DNA of 64,000 nt from Bacillus methanolicus MGA3 (GTDB lineage Bacteria > Bacillota > Bacilli > Bacillales > Cytobacillaceae), in contig NZ_CP007739.1 of NCBI RefSeq assembly GCF_000724485.1, positions 976,843 through 1,040,842 of the forward strand. The letters run 5' to 3'. Positions 46,088 through 55,674 of the stretch are shown piece by piece (position 1 is the stretch's first letter; every line of letters starts with the position of its first letter). The notes below the pieces were generated by a model that saw only the letters and a list, made by a program, of their open reading frames with translations, ran no database searches and was not told where the DNA came from. The translations under genes and the position numbers were made by a program.

Positions 46088-47308
46088 TTGCAAATGGATG
46101 CATTGGATATATTAACAGATTTAGATAACGTGATTCCTTATTTTCAACCAATATTCAGTGCAGATGAACATAAAGTCATTGGTTATGAAATTTTAGGAAG
46201 ATATAAAAGTGAGTCGGAAATTATTAGTCTTGGCCCTTTTTTTCATGACCATCAAATTCCTGAAGAATACAAGCTTGAAGTAGATAATACAGTATTATCG
46301 AAAGCATTGGAAAAAGCAATTTCACTGGATGATGATGTTTTATTGTTTGTAAACAGGGATGCAGAACTCTTAATGCATGATAATGGTGAGCAATTTCTTC
46401 AGCTGTTGCTTGAATATCAGCAAAGAGGAATATCACTGGAAAGAATCGTTCTCGAAATATCAGAACGAAATTACGAAGGCAAACCAAATCATCTAGACCA
46501 TCTTTTGAATTATTATAAAACGTTCGGTTTAAAAATTGCGATTGATAAAATGGGAAATGACAGCAGCCATCTTGATCGAATTGGACAGTTGTCTCCGGAC
46601 ATTCTAAAAGTAGATCTTGGAGCATTAAAGTCAACAAATACTGGACCGTCTTACCAGGCTATTTTGGATTCATTGTCATTTTTAGCAAGAAAAATCGGTG
46701 CAACATTGCTTTTTGAAAATATCGAAATGGTTTATCAGCTGCAATTTGCATGGAAAAATGGGGGGCGTTTTTATCAAGGTTTTTATTTACATAAACCACA
46801 TTGTGAATTTATTTCAAGGGATCTGCTAAAAGAATGGTTAAAAAAGGAATTCCAGAAGTTTATTTCATATGAAAAGAGGAAGCTAGAAGCATTATATAAC
46901 ATATCTGAGAATTTTCAGGAAAAAATTCAAAATTTGCTCCATAAATTTAAAAAATATGAAAATTATACCGATTTGCTTTATTCCCTTGCTAAATATTTGG
47001 ATGAAATCGCTTTTAGGATGTATGTATGTGATGAAGACGGTTTTCAAAAATCACCTAATATTTTTAAAAAAGATAAAAACTGGATTTTGCAAAATGAATA
47101 TTTGAAGAAAAATTGGAGCTGGCGTCCTTATTTTTTAGAAAATATAATTCGAATGCGGAATGAGAAAAAAGGAATTTTATCTGATTTATACAGTGACATT
47201 GAAACCGGGGAAACAATACGCACGTTTTCTATCCCTTTAAACAACCAGGATTTTCTTTTTATTGATTTATCATACAATTATTTGTATGAACATGAAGGAT
47301 TGCTGTAG
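46088..47308 (+). CDS. ykuI: degenerate EAL-domain protein YkuI
   Basis: A 406-residue protein: an EAL-like domain (about 1-245), a helical linker, and a C-terminal Cache/PAS-like domain. It matches B. subtilis YkuI through its length, including SPDILKVDLGALK and the end FIDLSYNYLYEHEGLL. The EAL signature is EIL, and the DDFG loop reads IDKMGND, so catalysis is doubtful; the B. subtilis protein binds c-di-GMP. TTG at 46088 is preferred because GGAGG is eight bases upstream; ATG codons lie on either side. Confidence 0.92.
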   Translation: MQMDALDILTDLDNVIPYFQPIFSADEHKVIGYEILGRYKSESEIISLGPFFHDHQIPEEYKLEVDNTVLSKALEKAISLDDDVLLFVNRDAELLMHDNGEQFLQLLLEYQQRGISLERIVLEISERNYEGKPNHLDHLLNYYKTFGLKIAIDKMGNDSSHLDRIGQLSPDILKVDLGALKSTNTGPSYQAILDSLSFLARKIGATLLFENIEMVYQLQFAWKNGGRFYQGFYLHKPHCEFISRDLLKEWLKKEFQKFISYEKRKLEALYNISENFQEKIQNLLHKFKKYENYTDLLYSLAKYLDEIAFRMYVCDEDGFQKSPNIFKKDKNWILQNEYLKKNWSWRPYFLENIIRMRNEKKGILSDLYSDIETGETIRTFSIPLNNQDFLFIDLSYNYLYEHEGLL

Positions 47309-47410
47309 TGGACCAAACTCCTGATAAAATATTTCCCTCCTTTTTAAAAGAATAGAAATCTTTTTAAAGTGGCAATTTAAGTCTAACAGCATGAAAAAGG
47401 AGGGGTTCCT

Positions 47411-47650
47411 TTGAGTTTATTTATGACAATTCTTTTAGTAGCGGCAATCGGGGTTCTTGTTTTTGCATTTAGGTATACGTGGAGCTTAGCAAAGAGTCAG
47501 AAAAATGTAAAAGGAGAACTGGATTCTGAAATTCCCGGCCCAGTACAAAGACACGCTTATATAAGCAATCCAATTTTTCTGACATATTTGATCTTTTTTC
47601 TATTGCTTATTCTTACGATTATTTTTTCAGCTTTAGCTATCAAATGGTAA
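47411..47650 (+). CDS. small two-helix membrane protein
   Basis: A 79-residue protein with hydrophobic segments at about 4-24 and 54-76 joined by a charged loop containing EIPGPVQRHAY. A TTG start follows AAGGAGGGG. No family is recognised. A dispersed repeat begins three bases after its stop. Confidence 0.65.
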   Translation: MSLFMTILLVAAIGVLVFAFRYTWSLAKSQKNVKGELDSEIPGPVQRHAYISNPIFLTYLIFFLLLILTIIFSALAIKW

Positions 47651-47652
47651 AA

Positions 47653-47777
47653 GAGGCTGTCTCTAAAGGGTCTGACACCATGTGTATTATCAATATATAG
47701 CACAATTATCCAGTATTATGTCCTATTTATTGTGTTATGGTTATGGGGTCTGACCCTCAGGTTTTTGAGACAGCTCC
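47653..47777 (+). repeat. dispersed GGGTCTGACCC palindromic repeat, copy 5
   Basis: 125 bp, ends GAGGCTGTCTC and GAGACAGCTCC, with a 6-bp tandem duplication (GGTTAT) not present in copies 2 and 3. It lies between the stops of two convergent genes. Confidence 0.9.
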
Positions 47778-47821
47778 TTTTTTAATGTTAAAGAACTAAG
47801 GGTTAACGTGCCGACATTTTT

Positions 47822-48055
47822 TTATAAATTGAGAAGTTTTCTTAATTTTTCTAAATCAAACCCGGTAACAATTTCTTCGCCGATAACAACTGTTGGAGTA
47901 GAGTATGATTGGTATTTATTTATTAGCTCATCTCTCGCACGTTTGTCTTTTTTTATATCTTTTTCTTCGTATTCGACCTTATATTCCTGCAAAAATGCTT
48001 TTACAACGGTACAAGGCGGACAGTCGGGCTGGCTATATACAGTTACCTTTTTCAA
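47822..48055 (-). CDS. glutaredoxin-like redox protein
   Basis: A 77-residue thioredoxin-fold protein with active site CPPC (Cys12, Cys15) after VTVYSQPD, a cis-Pro in YSTPTVVIG and GFDLEKL at the end. It reduces disulfides or assists metal-cofactor chemistry; the partner is unknown. TTG at 48055 is the start, since GGAGG is eight bases before it and glutaredoxins begin at this strand. It lies 36 bp downstream of the MBL-fold gene and is probably cotranscribed. Confidence 0.88.
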   Translation of the reverse strand: MKKVTVYSQPDCPPCTVVKAFLQEYKVEYEEKDIKKDKRARDELINKYQSYSTPTVVIGEEIVTGFDLEKLRKLLNL

Positions 48056-48090
48056 AGTCTTTTCCTCCATTAATTTGTCTCTAAAACCAG

Positions 48091-49038
48091 TTATTGTTTT
48101 GCAAGATAATCTATTAATCCCATAGCACATACCTCGAAGTCAAGTGAAAGTATTTGAAATACAGGATGGTTTGAAGGGATATTTTTGTTGGCCAAATGTT
48201 CAGTGACTCGTTTTCTTAACCGAGTTTCTGTTTCCCGTACCTGCAATTCCGTTGTTTCTTCTTGCTCAAACGCCGATTTAGCCTCCTCGAGAAATATTGG
48301 CAGCCAGTATCGTACTTGCTTGTAAACTTCATTCGGTTTTTCAGATACACCGTAATGGCTAAAGAAAATATAGCGTAAATCCAAATTTTCAAATAGTTGC
48401 AGTGAAGCTAGCATTTTTTCTGGGTGAAACTGATTAGGTGATGTTGATGGTAAATATAATTCGATCCCGTCTTTAAAAAGCTCTTGATAAAAGACCCCTG
48501 CAGTATCACCTGTAAACATTCCATTTACTTTCGGGTGATATATACTGAAATGGTGATTGGCGTGTCCAGGTGTATCAAAAAAGGTAAGGGCACAATTTTC
48601 GCTGATAGAAAGCGTTTCTTTTTCTTTTTTGATGATCACTCGATTTTCCGGAACCGGTACAATTGGTTCAAACAAGGCATTAAATTTATCTCCGTATACG
48701 GCTTTTGCTCCGGCAATAAGTCTTTCAGGATTTACAAGGTGCCTTGCCCCTTTTTCATGAACGACAATTTTGGCGTTTGGACAGTGTTCTAACAATAAAC
48801 CTGCTCCCCCCGCATGATCTAAATGTATATGTGTGACAATTATGTATTTTATTTCTTCTGGTGACAGGTCTAAGTTTCGTAATCCTTCCAAGATAAATGG
48901 AACAGAAGGGCTTGCAGATGTTTCGATTATTGTTAAATCATTTTCTGTTAGTACATATGTGCCTGTTCGTTCTTTCGTTCCTAAATCCATTGCATCTATT
49001 AAGTAAATATTGTTTTCAACTTGTACCGGGCTTTTCAA
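48091..49038 (-). CDS. MBL-fold metallo-hydrolase
   Basis: A 315-residue metallo-beta-lactamase-fold enzyme. THIHLDHAGGAG is the HxHxDH di-metal motif, and further ligands lie in TPGHANHHFS and FTGDTAG. The C-terminal helical part is of the glyoxalase-II-like/SoxH-like type. The substrate is unknown. TTG at 49038 is chosen because GGAAG lies seven bases upstream; the ATG at 49083 reads through that site. Operon with the glutaredoxin-like gene. Confidence 0.88.
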   Translation of the reverse strand: MKSPVQVENNIYLIDAMDLGTKERTGTYVLTENDLTIIETSASPSVPFILEGLRNLDLSPEEIKYIIVTHIHLDHAGGAGLLLEHCPNAKIVVHEKGARHLVNPERLIAGAKAVYGDKFNALFEPIVPVPENRVIIKKEKETLSISENCALTFFDTPGHANHHFSIYHPKVNGMFTGDTAGVFYQELFKDGIELYLPSTSPNQFHPEKMLASLQLFENLDLRYIFFSHYGVSEKPNEVYKQVRYWLPIFLEEAKSAFEQEETTELQVRETETRLRKRVTEHLANKNIPSNHPVFQILSLDFEVCAMGLIDYLAKQ

Positions 49039-49214
49039 AAAATCACTTCCTTTAAAAATTTTTCTTGTACAAATACCTTTCATTATTTTATTCTGTTAAT
49101 ATTGGCATGTAAAGAAAAGAAACGCAATATTCAGAAATCATTCTTCTAGGATATAAAAATGAATATCGTGTAACCTAGTTGTAACAGGTTTGTTTTTTTG
49201 AAAGGAGAGGGAGC

Positions 49215-49451
49215 ATGTCACAGCTTCAAGGTATTTTGACAAGATTGAAAAACTTGCAGGACCAATCTGGCGGTTCAGAACCCGCTCAAAGATTTTTTGA
49301 GGTGAATGGTGAAAGAAAGTGCCAGGTAACTTATCATCCAAAGACTGAAACGTTTGAATTAGAAGTATATAACGATAAAGAAAAACCAAAGAAATATCAA
49401 TTTGATAACATTGATATGATTACAATCGAAATTTTTGATTTGATTCAGTAG
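49215..49451 (+). CDS. ykuJ: YkuJ-like protein
   Basis: A 78-residue protein. RFFEVNGERKCQVTYHPK and FDNIDMITIEIFDLIQ match the YkuJ family (DUF1797), a small alpha/beta protein with known structure but no assigned function. AAAGGAGAGG lies upstream. In B. subtilis it lies near ykuI and ykuL, as here, though ykuK was not found. Confidence 0.93.
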   Translation: MSQLQGILTRLKNLQDQSGGSEPAQRFFEVNGERKCQVTYHPKTETFELEVYNDKEKPKKYQFDNIDMITIEIFDLIQ

Positions 49452-49576
49452 TATAGCTGACAATAGGGCCTATAATAGGGTCCTTTCTTATTTTAAGCAC
49501 ACTTAAAACGTGCACGGTCTAAAAACTGTGTTAAAATGGGGATATATCTAAACAATTAATGAGGGGTTTTTTTGTG

Positions 49577-50023
49577 ATGATAAGTCGGGACAGCGGGGAT
49601 TTTTTAAAATTTAGTATTAAAGATGTGATGATTCCTTCAGAACGAGTTGCTCATGTCCAAATTGGCAATAATTTGGAGCATGCACTGCTAGTTTTAACAA
49701 AAAGTGGATATACTGCGATACCTGTTCTTGATCCACATTATAAGCTTCATGGATTAATCAGCACACCGATTATCTTGGATTCAATTCTTGGCCTTGAACG
49801 AATAGAGTTTGAACAATTGGAAAAGAAACGTGTTGAAGAAGTCATGAATAAATCAATTCCGTGTTTAAGGATTGATAGTTCTAGTCATTCTTCGTTGGAG
49901 CTTCTTGTCGACCATCCGTTTTTATGCATTGTTGATCATGAGGGATATTTTGAAGGAATCTTAACGAGAAGAAGTGTTCTGAAACTGCTAAACGAATATC
50001 TTTACAGATCACAGAATTCATAG
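49577..50023 (+). CDS. ykuL: CBS-domain c-di-AMP-binding protein (DarB/CbpB)
   Basis: A 148-residue protein made of two CBS motifs (about 12-70 and 80-140). ERVAHVQIGNNLEHALLVLTK and SGYTAIPVLDPHYKLHGLI are nearly identical to the B. subtilis YkuL, which binds c-di-AMP and, in its free form, activates the (p)ppGpp synthetase Rel and pyruvate carboxylase. ATG 49577 is used; the GTG just before it is equally possible (GAGGGG upstream). A terminator-like AGCTCC/GGGGCT stem with a T run follows. Confidence 0.93.
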   Translation: MISRDSGDFLKFSIKDVMIPSERVAHVQIGNNLEHALLVLTKSGYTAIPVLDPHYKLHGLISTPIILDSILGLERIEFEQLEKKRVEEVMNKSIPCLRIDSSSHSSLELLVDHPFLCIVDHEGYFEGILTRRSVLKLLNEYLYRSQNS

Positions 50024-50051
50024 CTCCTTTTAGGGGCTGAATTTTTTTCTG
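50021..50051 (+). terminator. terminator of ykuL
   Basis: AGCTCC and GGGGCT form a stem with a TTTTA loop, followed by a run of seven Ts. Confidence 0.65.
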
Positions 50052-50108
50052 CCGCCTTAATAGTTAGAAAATATTATATGGGAGGATTTAATTCCAGGGG
50101 TGATATGA

Positions 50109-51635
50109 TTGGGAGAAGCAGTAAATAAACAAGGAACAAATTCATATGCAGATCCTAAAATTAAGCGACCTTTTGTTCTTGCATCCGTCATGCTTGCTAT
50201 GTTTATGGGAGCGATCGAAGCAACGATTGTATCGACCGCTATGCCGGCAATTGTCGGCGATTTAGGCGGATTTTCGAAATACAGCTGGGTTTTTTCGTCA
50301 TATTTATTGATGAATGCAGTTACGGTTCTGATTTATGGAAAGTTATCCGATTTATTTGGACGAAAGCCAATATTGACTATAGGCATTATTGTTTTTCTGA
50401 TCGGTTCTGTGTTATGCGGCTTTGCAGGATCGATGTCAATGCTTATTGTTTTTCGCTTTATTCAAGGATTTGGAGCAGGTGCAGTGATGCCGATTGCAAC
50501 AACGATAGTTGGAGATATTTATACAAAGGAGGAGAGAGCCCGAATCCAAGGATATTTGTCAAGTGTTTGGGGAATTTCTGCGATTACGGGACCGGCTCTT
50601 GGCGGAATGCTTGTTGAATATGTCAGCTGGAGATATGTCTTTTGGATCAATATACCGCTCGGACTTTTGGCGATTGCCGGTTTATGGTTTTTTTTGCATG
50701 AAAAAATTGAAAAGAAAAAGCCGGAGATTGATTATCTAGGAGCCATTTTACTTACCGTTTCGATATCAGCTTTAATGATTGTACTTGTAGAAGGGGGAAC
50801 ACATTGGCCGTGGTCTTCTCTTGAAGTAATAAGCTTGTTGGTTGTGAGCATCATTGCCTTTGTCTTTTTCATTTACCAGGAAAAGAGAGCTAAAGAGCCA
50901 ATGATGCCTTTTAGTATTTGGAAAGAACGTCCTATTTTTATCGCTAATATAGCATCATTGACAACGGGTATTATGCTTATCGGCATCTCGAGTTTTTTGC
51001 CTGCTTTTGTCCAAGGGGTTATGGAGCGATCACCGATTGTTGCCGGATTTACCCTTACATCGATGTCGATCGGATGGCCGATAGCATCAACAATGGCCGG
51101 TAGATTATTGTTAAAAATTGGTTTTAGAAAAACGTCAGTTTTCGGTGGAATCTTTTTAACCCTCGGAAGCATCATGTTAGTTACTTTATCACCGAATGCA
51201 GGGCCGATATGGGCTGCTGCCGGTTCATTTCTCTTTGGAATCGGCATGGGGTTAACATCAACATCATTCATTGTATCGGTACAGAGTACCGTAAGCTGGA
51301 AACAAAGAGGGGTTGCAACAGCCGCCATTATGTTTATGCGCAATCTTGGAAACACAATTGGAGCTGCTTTGCTTGGCGGAATATTGAACTTGAGACTGAA
51401 AGAATTTTTTCAAGAAAACGGAGGAAATTTGGCTCGAAATGTAACGGTTGATTCAGTGAATAGTTTACTAAATCAATCCGAAAGAAGCAGGCTTCCAAAA
51501 CAGATAAGGGAATTGCTGCAGGATGGTTTAACAAATTCTTTGCATTTTGTTTATTATGCCGTTTTGTTATTTGCATTGATTAGCTTTCTTCTCATTTTCT
51601 TTCTTCCCAAAAATAATGAAAACTCCGTTTCATAA
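50109..51635 (+). CDS. MFS drug:H+ antiporter, 14-helix DHA2 type
   Basis: A 508-residue protein with 14 predicted helices. AIEATIVSTAMPAIVGDLGG at TM1 is the DHA2 motif; GKLSDLFGRKP is the MFS loop A motif; RFIQGFGAGAVMP (antiporter motif C-like region) and GPALGGMLVEYVSWR follow. Relatives such as Bmr3 export drugs and dyes. The TTG start is preceded by AGGGGTGA; the ATG four bases earlier leads to an immediate stop. The transport substrate is unknown. Confidence 0.92.
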   Translation: MGEAVNKQGTNSYADPKIKRPFVLASVMLAMFMGAIEATIVSTAMPAIVGDLGGFSKYSWVFSSYLLMNAVTVLIYGKLSDLFGRKPILTIGIIVFLIGSVLCGFAGSMSMLIVFRFIQGFGAGAVMPIATTIVGDIYTKEERARIQGYLSSVWGISAITGPALGGMLVEYVSWRYVFWINIPLGLLAIAGLWFFLHEKIEKKKPEIDYLGAILLTVSISALMIVLVEGGTHWPWSSLEVISLLVVSIIAFVFFIYQEKRAKEPMMPFSIWKERPIFIANIASLTTGIMLIGISSFLPAFVQGVMERSPIVAGFTLTSMSIGWPIASTMAGRLLLKIGFRKTSVFGGIFLTLGSIMLVTLSPNAGPIWAAAGSFLFGIGMGLTSTSFIVSVQSTVSWKQRGVATAAIMFMRNLGNTIGAALLGGILNLRLKEFFQENGGNLARNVTVDSVNSLLNQSERSRLPKQIRELLQDGLTNSLHFVYYAVLLFALISFLLIFFLPKNNENSVS

Positions 51636-51692
51636 ATAATTTAAGTATTGAAAAAATGAAAATATAAGAAAAACTTATAAAGGAGTATGGCA

Positions 51693-52580
51693 ATGTCGTC
51701 TCTTTCCGAATTTCATTTGCTGTCTGTTTTGGCTCAGGAAATGAATATGAGGAAGGCTGCTGAGAGGTTATTTGTCTCTCAGCCTGCACTTTCCCAGCGG
51801 TTGCAAAACATTGAAAAGGAATGGGGAGCACAACTTTTTCTTCGATCTCAAAAAGGACTGACACTTACACCGGCAGGAGAGTACGTAATTTCTTTTGTAA
51901 AAGAGGTGCTTGCAAAGGAAGAAAAAGTACGCGAGTCCATACAAGCCCTTAATACAGAAGTCCATGGTACGTTAAAAATCGCTGTTGCTTCAATCGTTGG
52001 GCAAAATTGGCTTCCGCAAGTACTGAAGAAATTTGTCAACCGCTACCCGCATGCAAAAATATCGCTCATAACCGGATGGAGCAGCGAAATATTAAAATCG
52101 TTATATGAGGATCAAGTGCACATTGGAATTATAAGAGGGACTCCCGATTGGAAAGGAATTAAAATTCATTTATTTAAAGACAGCCTTTATCTGGTAGATA
52201 CAGAAATAACTAAGCCAGAGCAAGTCCTTGAAACAGACAGACCTTTTATTCAATTTAAAAGTGACTCAAATTATTATCAAGAGATTCAAGATTGGTGGCA
52301 CCGCCAGTTTCAGACTGTTCCGAAGCGAACGATTGTTGTTGACCAGATCGAAACATGCAAACAGATGACTTTCAACGGAATCGGTTATGCCATATTACCT
52401 GCAATTACGTTAAATGGAGCAGAGAAAAACATTTTTAAAATCCCTCTTTTTGATGAACATAACAAACAAATAAAGAGGGATACATGGCTTCTTGGATATG
52501 AATCAGCATTTCAATTAAAGCAGGTACAGGCTTTTGTAGATTTAGTCAAGGAACATATTAAAGAAACTAATAGGGAATAA
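51693..52580 (+). CDS. ccpC: LysR-type regulator CcpC
   Basis: A 295-residue LysR-family regulator. The N-terminal helix-turn-helix (MRKAAERLFVSQPALSQRLQ) and effector domain (LKIAVASIVGQNWLPQVL; SLITGWSSEILKSLYEDQVHIG) match B. subtilis CcpC, which represses citB and citZ and responds to citrate. The start at 51693 is seven bases after AAAGGAG. In B. subtilis it lies just before the ykuN-dapH region, and the order is preserved here except that the flavodoxin genes are absent. Confidence 0.92.
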   Translation: MSSLSEFHLLSVLAQEMNMRKAAERLFVSQPALSQRLQNIEKEWGAQLFLRSQKGLTLTPAGEYVISFVKEVLAKEEKVRESIQALNTEVHGTLKIAVASIVGQNWLPQVLKKFVNRYPHAKISLITGWSSEILKSLYEDQVHIGIIRGTPDWKGIKIHLFKDSLYLVDTEITKPEQVLETDRPFIQFKSDSNYYQEIQDWWHRQFQTVPKRTIVVDQIETCKQMTFNGIGYAILPAITLNGAEKNIFKIPLFDEHNKQIKRDTWLLGYESAFQLKQVQAFVDLVKEHIKETNRE

Positions 52581-52689
52581 TGTTTAACAAAATAAAAAGA
52601 AGTTTGAGAATAGTTTTCACATTATTCTTGTCTTCAATATTTTTGTTTGATAAAGTATTTTTAGCATATACATAGAGGAGGACTTTCTA

Positions 52690-53400
52690 ATGAAAATGAT
52701 GGATGCAAACGAAATTATTTCATTCATTCAAAATAGCAAAAAATCTACACCGGTTAAAGTTTACGTAAAGGGTCAATTATCTGAAATTGATTTTGGCCCA
52801 AATGCAAAAACTTTTATTAATGGCAACACAGGCGTTGTTTTTGGCGAATGGAGTGAAATTAATCGAGTTCTTGAGTCCAACCAAGCCAAAATTGAGGATT
52901 ATGTAATTGAGAATGACCGCCGGAATTCTGCGATTCCGCTATTGAATATAAAAAATATCAAAGCCCGGATTGAACCTGGTGCGATTATTCGCGACCAAGT
53001 TGAAATTGGCGACAATGCCGTGATCATGATGGGTGCAGTCATTAATATTGGTGCTGTTGTTGGGGAAGGAACAATGATTGATATGAACGCTGTTCTCGGC
53101 GGTCGTGCTACGGTAGGTAAAAATTGTCATGTTGGTGCAGGTGCTGTTTTGGCCGGAGTTATAGAACCTCCTTCAGCAAAGCCTGTAGTCGTTGAAGATG
53201 ACGTTGTAATTGGAGCGAATGCAGTTGTATTGGAAGGCGTGACAGTAGGCAAGGGTGCTGTAGTTGCTGCAGGAGCAATTGTCATTGAAGATGTTCCTCC
53301 ATATACAGTTGTGGCAGGCACACCTGCACGTGTTATTAAAGAAATCGATGAAAAAACGAAATCTAAAACAGAAATTAAGCAGGAACTTCGTCAATTATAA
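52690..53400 (+). CDS. dapH: tetrahydrodipicolinate N-acetyltransferase
   Basis: A 236-residue left-handed beta-helix (hexapeptide-repeat) acyltransferase that transfers acetyl from acetyl-CoA to tetrahydrodipicolinate, the first step of the acetylase branch of lysine/diaminopimelate synthesis. The N-terminal ~80 residues are the DapH-specific domain ([20 protein letters not shown]). Hexapeptide repeats begin around [25 protein letters not shown] precedes the start. A terminator and then dapL follow. Confidence 0.97.
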   Translation: MKMMDANEIISFIQNSKKSTPVKVYVKGQLSEIDFGPNAKTFINGNTGVVFGEWSEINRVLESNQAKIEDYVIENDRRNSAIPLLNIKNIKARIEPGAIIRDQVEIGDNAVIMMGAVINIGAVVGEGTMIDMNAVLGGRATVGKNCHVGAGAVLAGVIEPPSAKPVVVEDDVVIGANAVVLEGVTVGKGAVVAAGAIVIEDVPPYTVVAGTPARVIKEIDEKTKSKTEIKQELRQL

Positions 53401-53403
53401 TAA

Positions 53404-53448
53404 GTGAAAAAAGCACAACTAGCGTGGATCATTATCCGCGCGCTTTTT
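53404..53448 (+). terminator. terminator or attenuator between dapH and dapL
   Basis: AAAAAAGC...AGCGTGGAT pairs with ATCCGCGCGCTTTTTT. It lies 20 bp before dapL, so dapL is transcribed by read-through or from its own promoter. Confidence 0.8.
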
Positions 53449-53466
53449 TATTAGGGGGGTAAAATA

Positions 53467-54600
53467 TTGGAAACGATGACAAGTCCGTTTGTAAAAATCC
53501 GCCGTGATCTGCATCAGATTCCAGAACTCGGCTTTCAAGAATTTAAAACACAGCGATATTTATTAAACTATCTACAGTCGCTTCCTCAAGAAGCAATAGA
53601 AATAAAAAAATGGAAAACCGGGCTTTTCGTAAAGGTTAATGGAAAAAATCCACGCAAAACAATTGGATACAGAACAGATATTGATGGTTTGCCGATTACG
53701 GAAGAAACGGAATTGCCTTATCGATCATTGCATGAAGGAAATATGCATGCTTGCGGCCATGATTTCCATATGAGCATTGCGTTGGGGCTCGTAACATATT
53801 TTGCAAAAAATCCAATCGATGACCATCTATTATTTATTTTTCAACCTGCAGAAGAAGGTCCAGGCGGTGCTGAACCAATGTTAAAGTCAGAAATAATGCA
53901 GGAGTGGAAACCGGATCTTATTTTTGCCTTGCATATTGCACCTGAATATCCTGTCGGTGCAATCGCACTTAAAAAGGGACTTCTGTTTGCAAACACCTCT
54001 GAATTGTTCATCGATTTGAAAGGAAAAGGAGGACATGCGGCCTATCCTCATCAAACAAAAGATATGATTGTTGCAGCTTGTTCGCTGGTTACCCAGCTTC
54101 AGACTGTTGTGGCAAGATATGTTGACCCTCTTGATAGTGCTGTCATAACAATCGGTAAGATTACCGGTGGAACGGTGCAAAATATTATTGCTGAGAAAGC
54201 AAGGCTTGAAGGGACAATTAGGACTCTTTCCGTTGACTCCATGAAAAGAGTGAAGGACAGAATCTTGTCTTTAATAAAAGGTGTAGAAATAGGATACGAA
54301 TGTGAAGTAAGCGTGGACTTTGGTTCAATGTATTATCAAGTATATAATGAAGAAAAGTTAACAGAAGAATTTATGGATTATATGAGAAATCATACGGATA
54401 TTCAAGTCATCGAATGTAAAGAAGCGATGACAGGTGAGGATTTTGGTTATATGTTAAGAGAAATTCCAGGCTTCATGTTTTGGCTCGGTGTTGAGTCAGA
54501 GTACGGGCTCCATCATTCAAAATTAAATCCAAATGAAGCTGCAATTGAGAAAGCTATTTCTTTTCTCACAAAATACATTGAATATAAAGGAAATCGATAG
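53467..54600 (+). CDS. dapL: N-acetyldiaminopimelate deacetylase
   Basis: A 377-residue M20-family amidohydrolase that removes the acetyl group from N-acetyl-LL-diaminopimelate, following DapH and PatA. Metal-binding motifs are [34 protein letters not shown] and the final HHSKLNPNE. The TTG start has GGGGGGT six bases upstream. A dispersed repeat begins at its stop codon. Confidence 0.95.
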   Translation: METMTSPFVKIRRDLHQIPELGFQEFKTQRYLLNYLQSLPQEAIEIKKWKTGLFVKVNGKNPRKTIGYRTDIDGLPITEETELPYRSLHEGNMHACGHDFHMSIALGLVTYFAKNPIDDHLLFIFQPAEEGPGGAEPMLKSEIMQEWKPDLIFALHIAPEYPVGAIALKKGLLFANTSELFIDLKGKGGHAAYPHQTKDMIVAACSLVTQLQTVVARYVDPLDSAVITIGKITGGTVQNIIAEKARLEGTIRTLSVDSMKRVKDRILSLIKGVEIGYECEVSVDFGSMYYQVYNEEKLTEEFMDYMRNHTDIQVIECKEAMTGEDFGYMLREIPGFMFWLGVESEYGLHHSKLNPNEAAIEKAISFLTKYIEYKGNR

Positions 54601-54705
54601 GGGCTGACTCATAAGGGTCTGACTAGCTTTGACAATGACAATATATAGACTGGCATTTTAATGTTAGCTTTATGTTGAATTGGAGGGGTCTGACCTTCAG
54701 CCCCC
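54600..54705 (+). repeat. dispersed GGGTCTGACCC palindromic repeat, copy 6
   Basis: GGGGCTGACTCATAAGGGTCTGAC on the left and GGGGTCTGACCTTCAGCCCCC on the right. The interior is diverged from copies 2, 3 and 5. It lies immediately after the dapL stop and ends in a T run, so it may also terminate transcription. Confidence 0.8.
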
Positions 54706-54907
54706 TTTTTCCGATCATTTTTGAAAAAGCATATGATTTTGAACCCAAAAATTTTCGTGATAAACTATAAACGTGAGAAGAAGAAAATATTAACAGATCC
54801 AGTACAATTATTAATAAGGAATAAATATGTGTGATAAGGGAAAAACAATTAATGGCATTTTCTTAGAATAATAATTAATCTTTATTTAAATAAATTATAA
54901 TTTAATA

Positions 54908-54936
54908 TTGACTAAAAATAAGCCTTGTACTATAAT
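54908..54936 (+). promoter_or_regulatory. sigma-A promoter of ykuU
   Basis: TTGACT and TATAAT are 17 bp apart. The leader then has an imperfect hairpin (AAATGGG ... CCCATTT, 54955-54986) before the ribosome binding site GGAGGG. Confidence 0.8.
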
Positions 54937-55012
54937 GATATTCGAATGGATGTAAATGGGACAAGCCTTTAAGGGTTTGCCCATTTAATAAATATAAATG
55001 GAGGGATAATTA

Positions 55013-55561
55013 ATGCCAGAACGTATGGTAGGAAAACAAGCACCACGTTTTGAAATGGATGCAGTCATGCCAAACAAAGAATTTGGGAAAGTAAGCCTTG
55101 AGGAAAATATGAAAAAGGGTAAATGGACAGTTCTTTTCTTCTATCCAATGGACTTTACATTTGTTTGCCCGACTGAAATTATTGCATTATCTGACCGTTA
55201 CGATGAGTTTGAAGATCTTGATGCTGAAGTAATTGGCGTTTCTACAGATACAATTCACACTCACTTAGCATCGATTAAAACTGACCGTAAAGACAATGGT
55301 CTTGGAGATATCAAATATCCATTAGCAGCTGATACAAACCATGTTGTTTCTCGTGAGTATGGCGTACTTATTGAAGAAGAAGGCGTTGCACTTCGCGGAC
55401 TATTCATTATCAACCCAGAAGGCGAGTTAATGTATTCAGTTATTAACCACAACAATATCGGCCGCGATGTAGATGAAACGCTGCGTGTTCTTCAAGCTCT
55501 TCAAACTGGCGGACTTTGCCCTGCAAACTGGAGACCAGGACAAGCAACTTTGAACGTTTAA
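55013..55561 (+). CDS. ykuU: 2-Cys peroxiredoxin YkuU
   Basis: A 182-residue peroxidase of the AhpC/Prx1 group. Peroxidatic Cys52 lies in FTFVCPTEI and resolving Cys169 in GGLCPANW. It reduces hydrogen peroxide and organic peroxides in the cytoplasm with a thioredoxin-type reductant; YkuV, the next gene, is a plausible partner. GGAGGG precedes the ATG. Its own promoter and terminator are clear. Confidence 0.96.
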   Translation: MPERMVGKQAPRFEMDAVMPNKEFGKVSLEENMKKGKWTVLFFYPMDFTFVCPTEIIALSDRYDEFEDLDAEVIGVSTDTIHTHLASIKTDRKDNGLGDIKYPLAADTNHVVSREYGVLIEEEGVALRGLFIINPEGELMYSVINHNNIGRDVDETLRVLQALQTGGLCPANWRPGQATLNV

Positions 55562-55575
55562 TACCATTTTCAATT

Positions 55576-55614
55576 TAAAAAGGCCTAACCATTGCAGTTA
55601 GGCCTTTTAATTAG
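55576..55614 (+). terminator. terminator of ykuU
   Basis: AAAAAGGCCTAAC and GTTAGGCCTTTT form a strong stem with a CATTGCA loop. Confidence 0.9.
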
Positions 55615-55674
55615 ATAAATCGTAACGAAGCTTTCTAAATCGTTCATGATTTGTGCATGAAGGAGAAGATTGAA

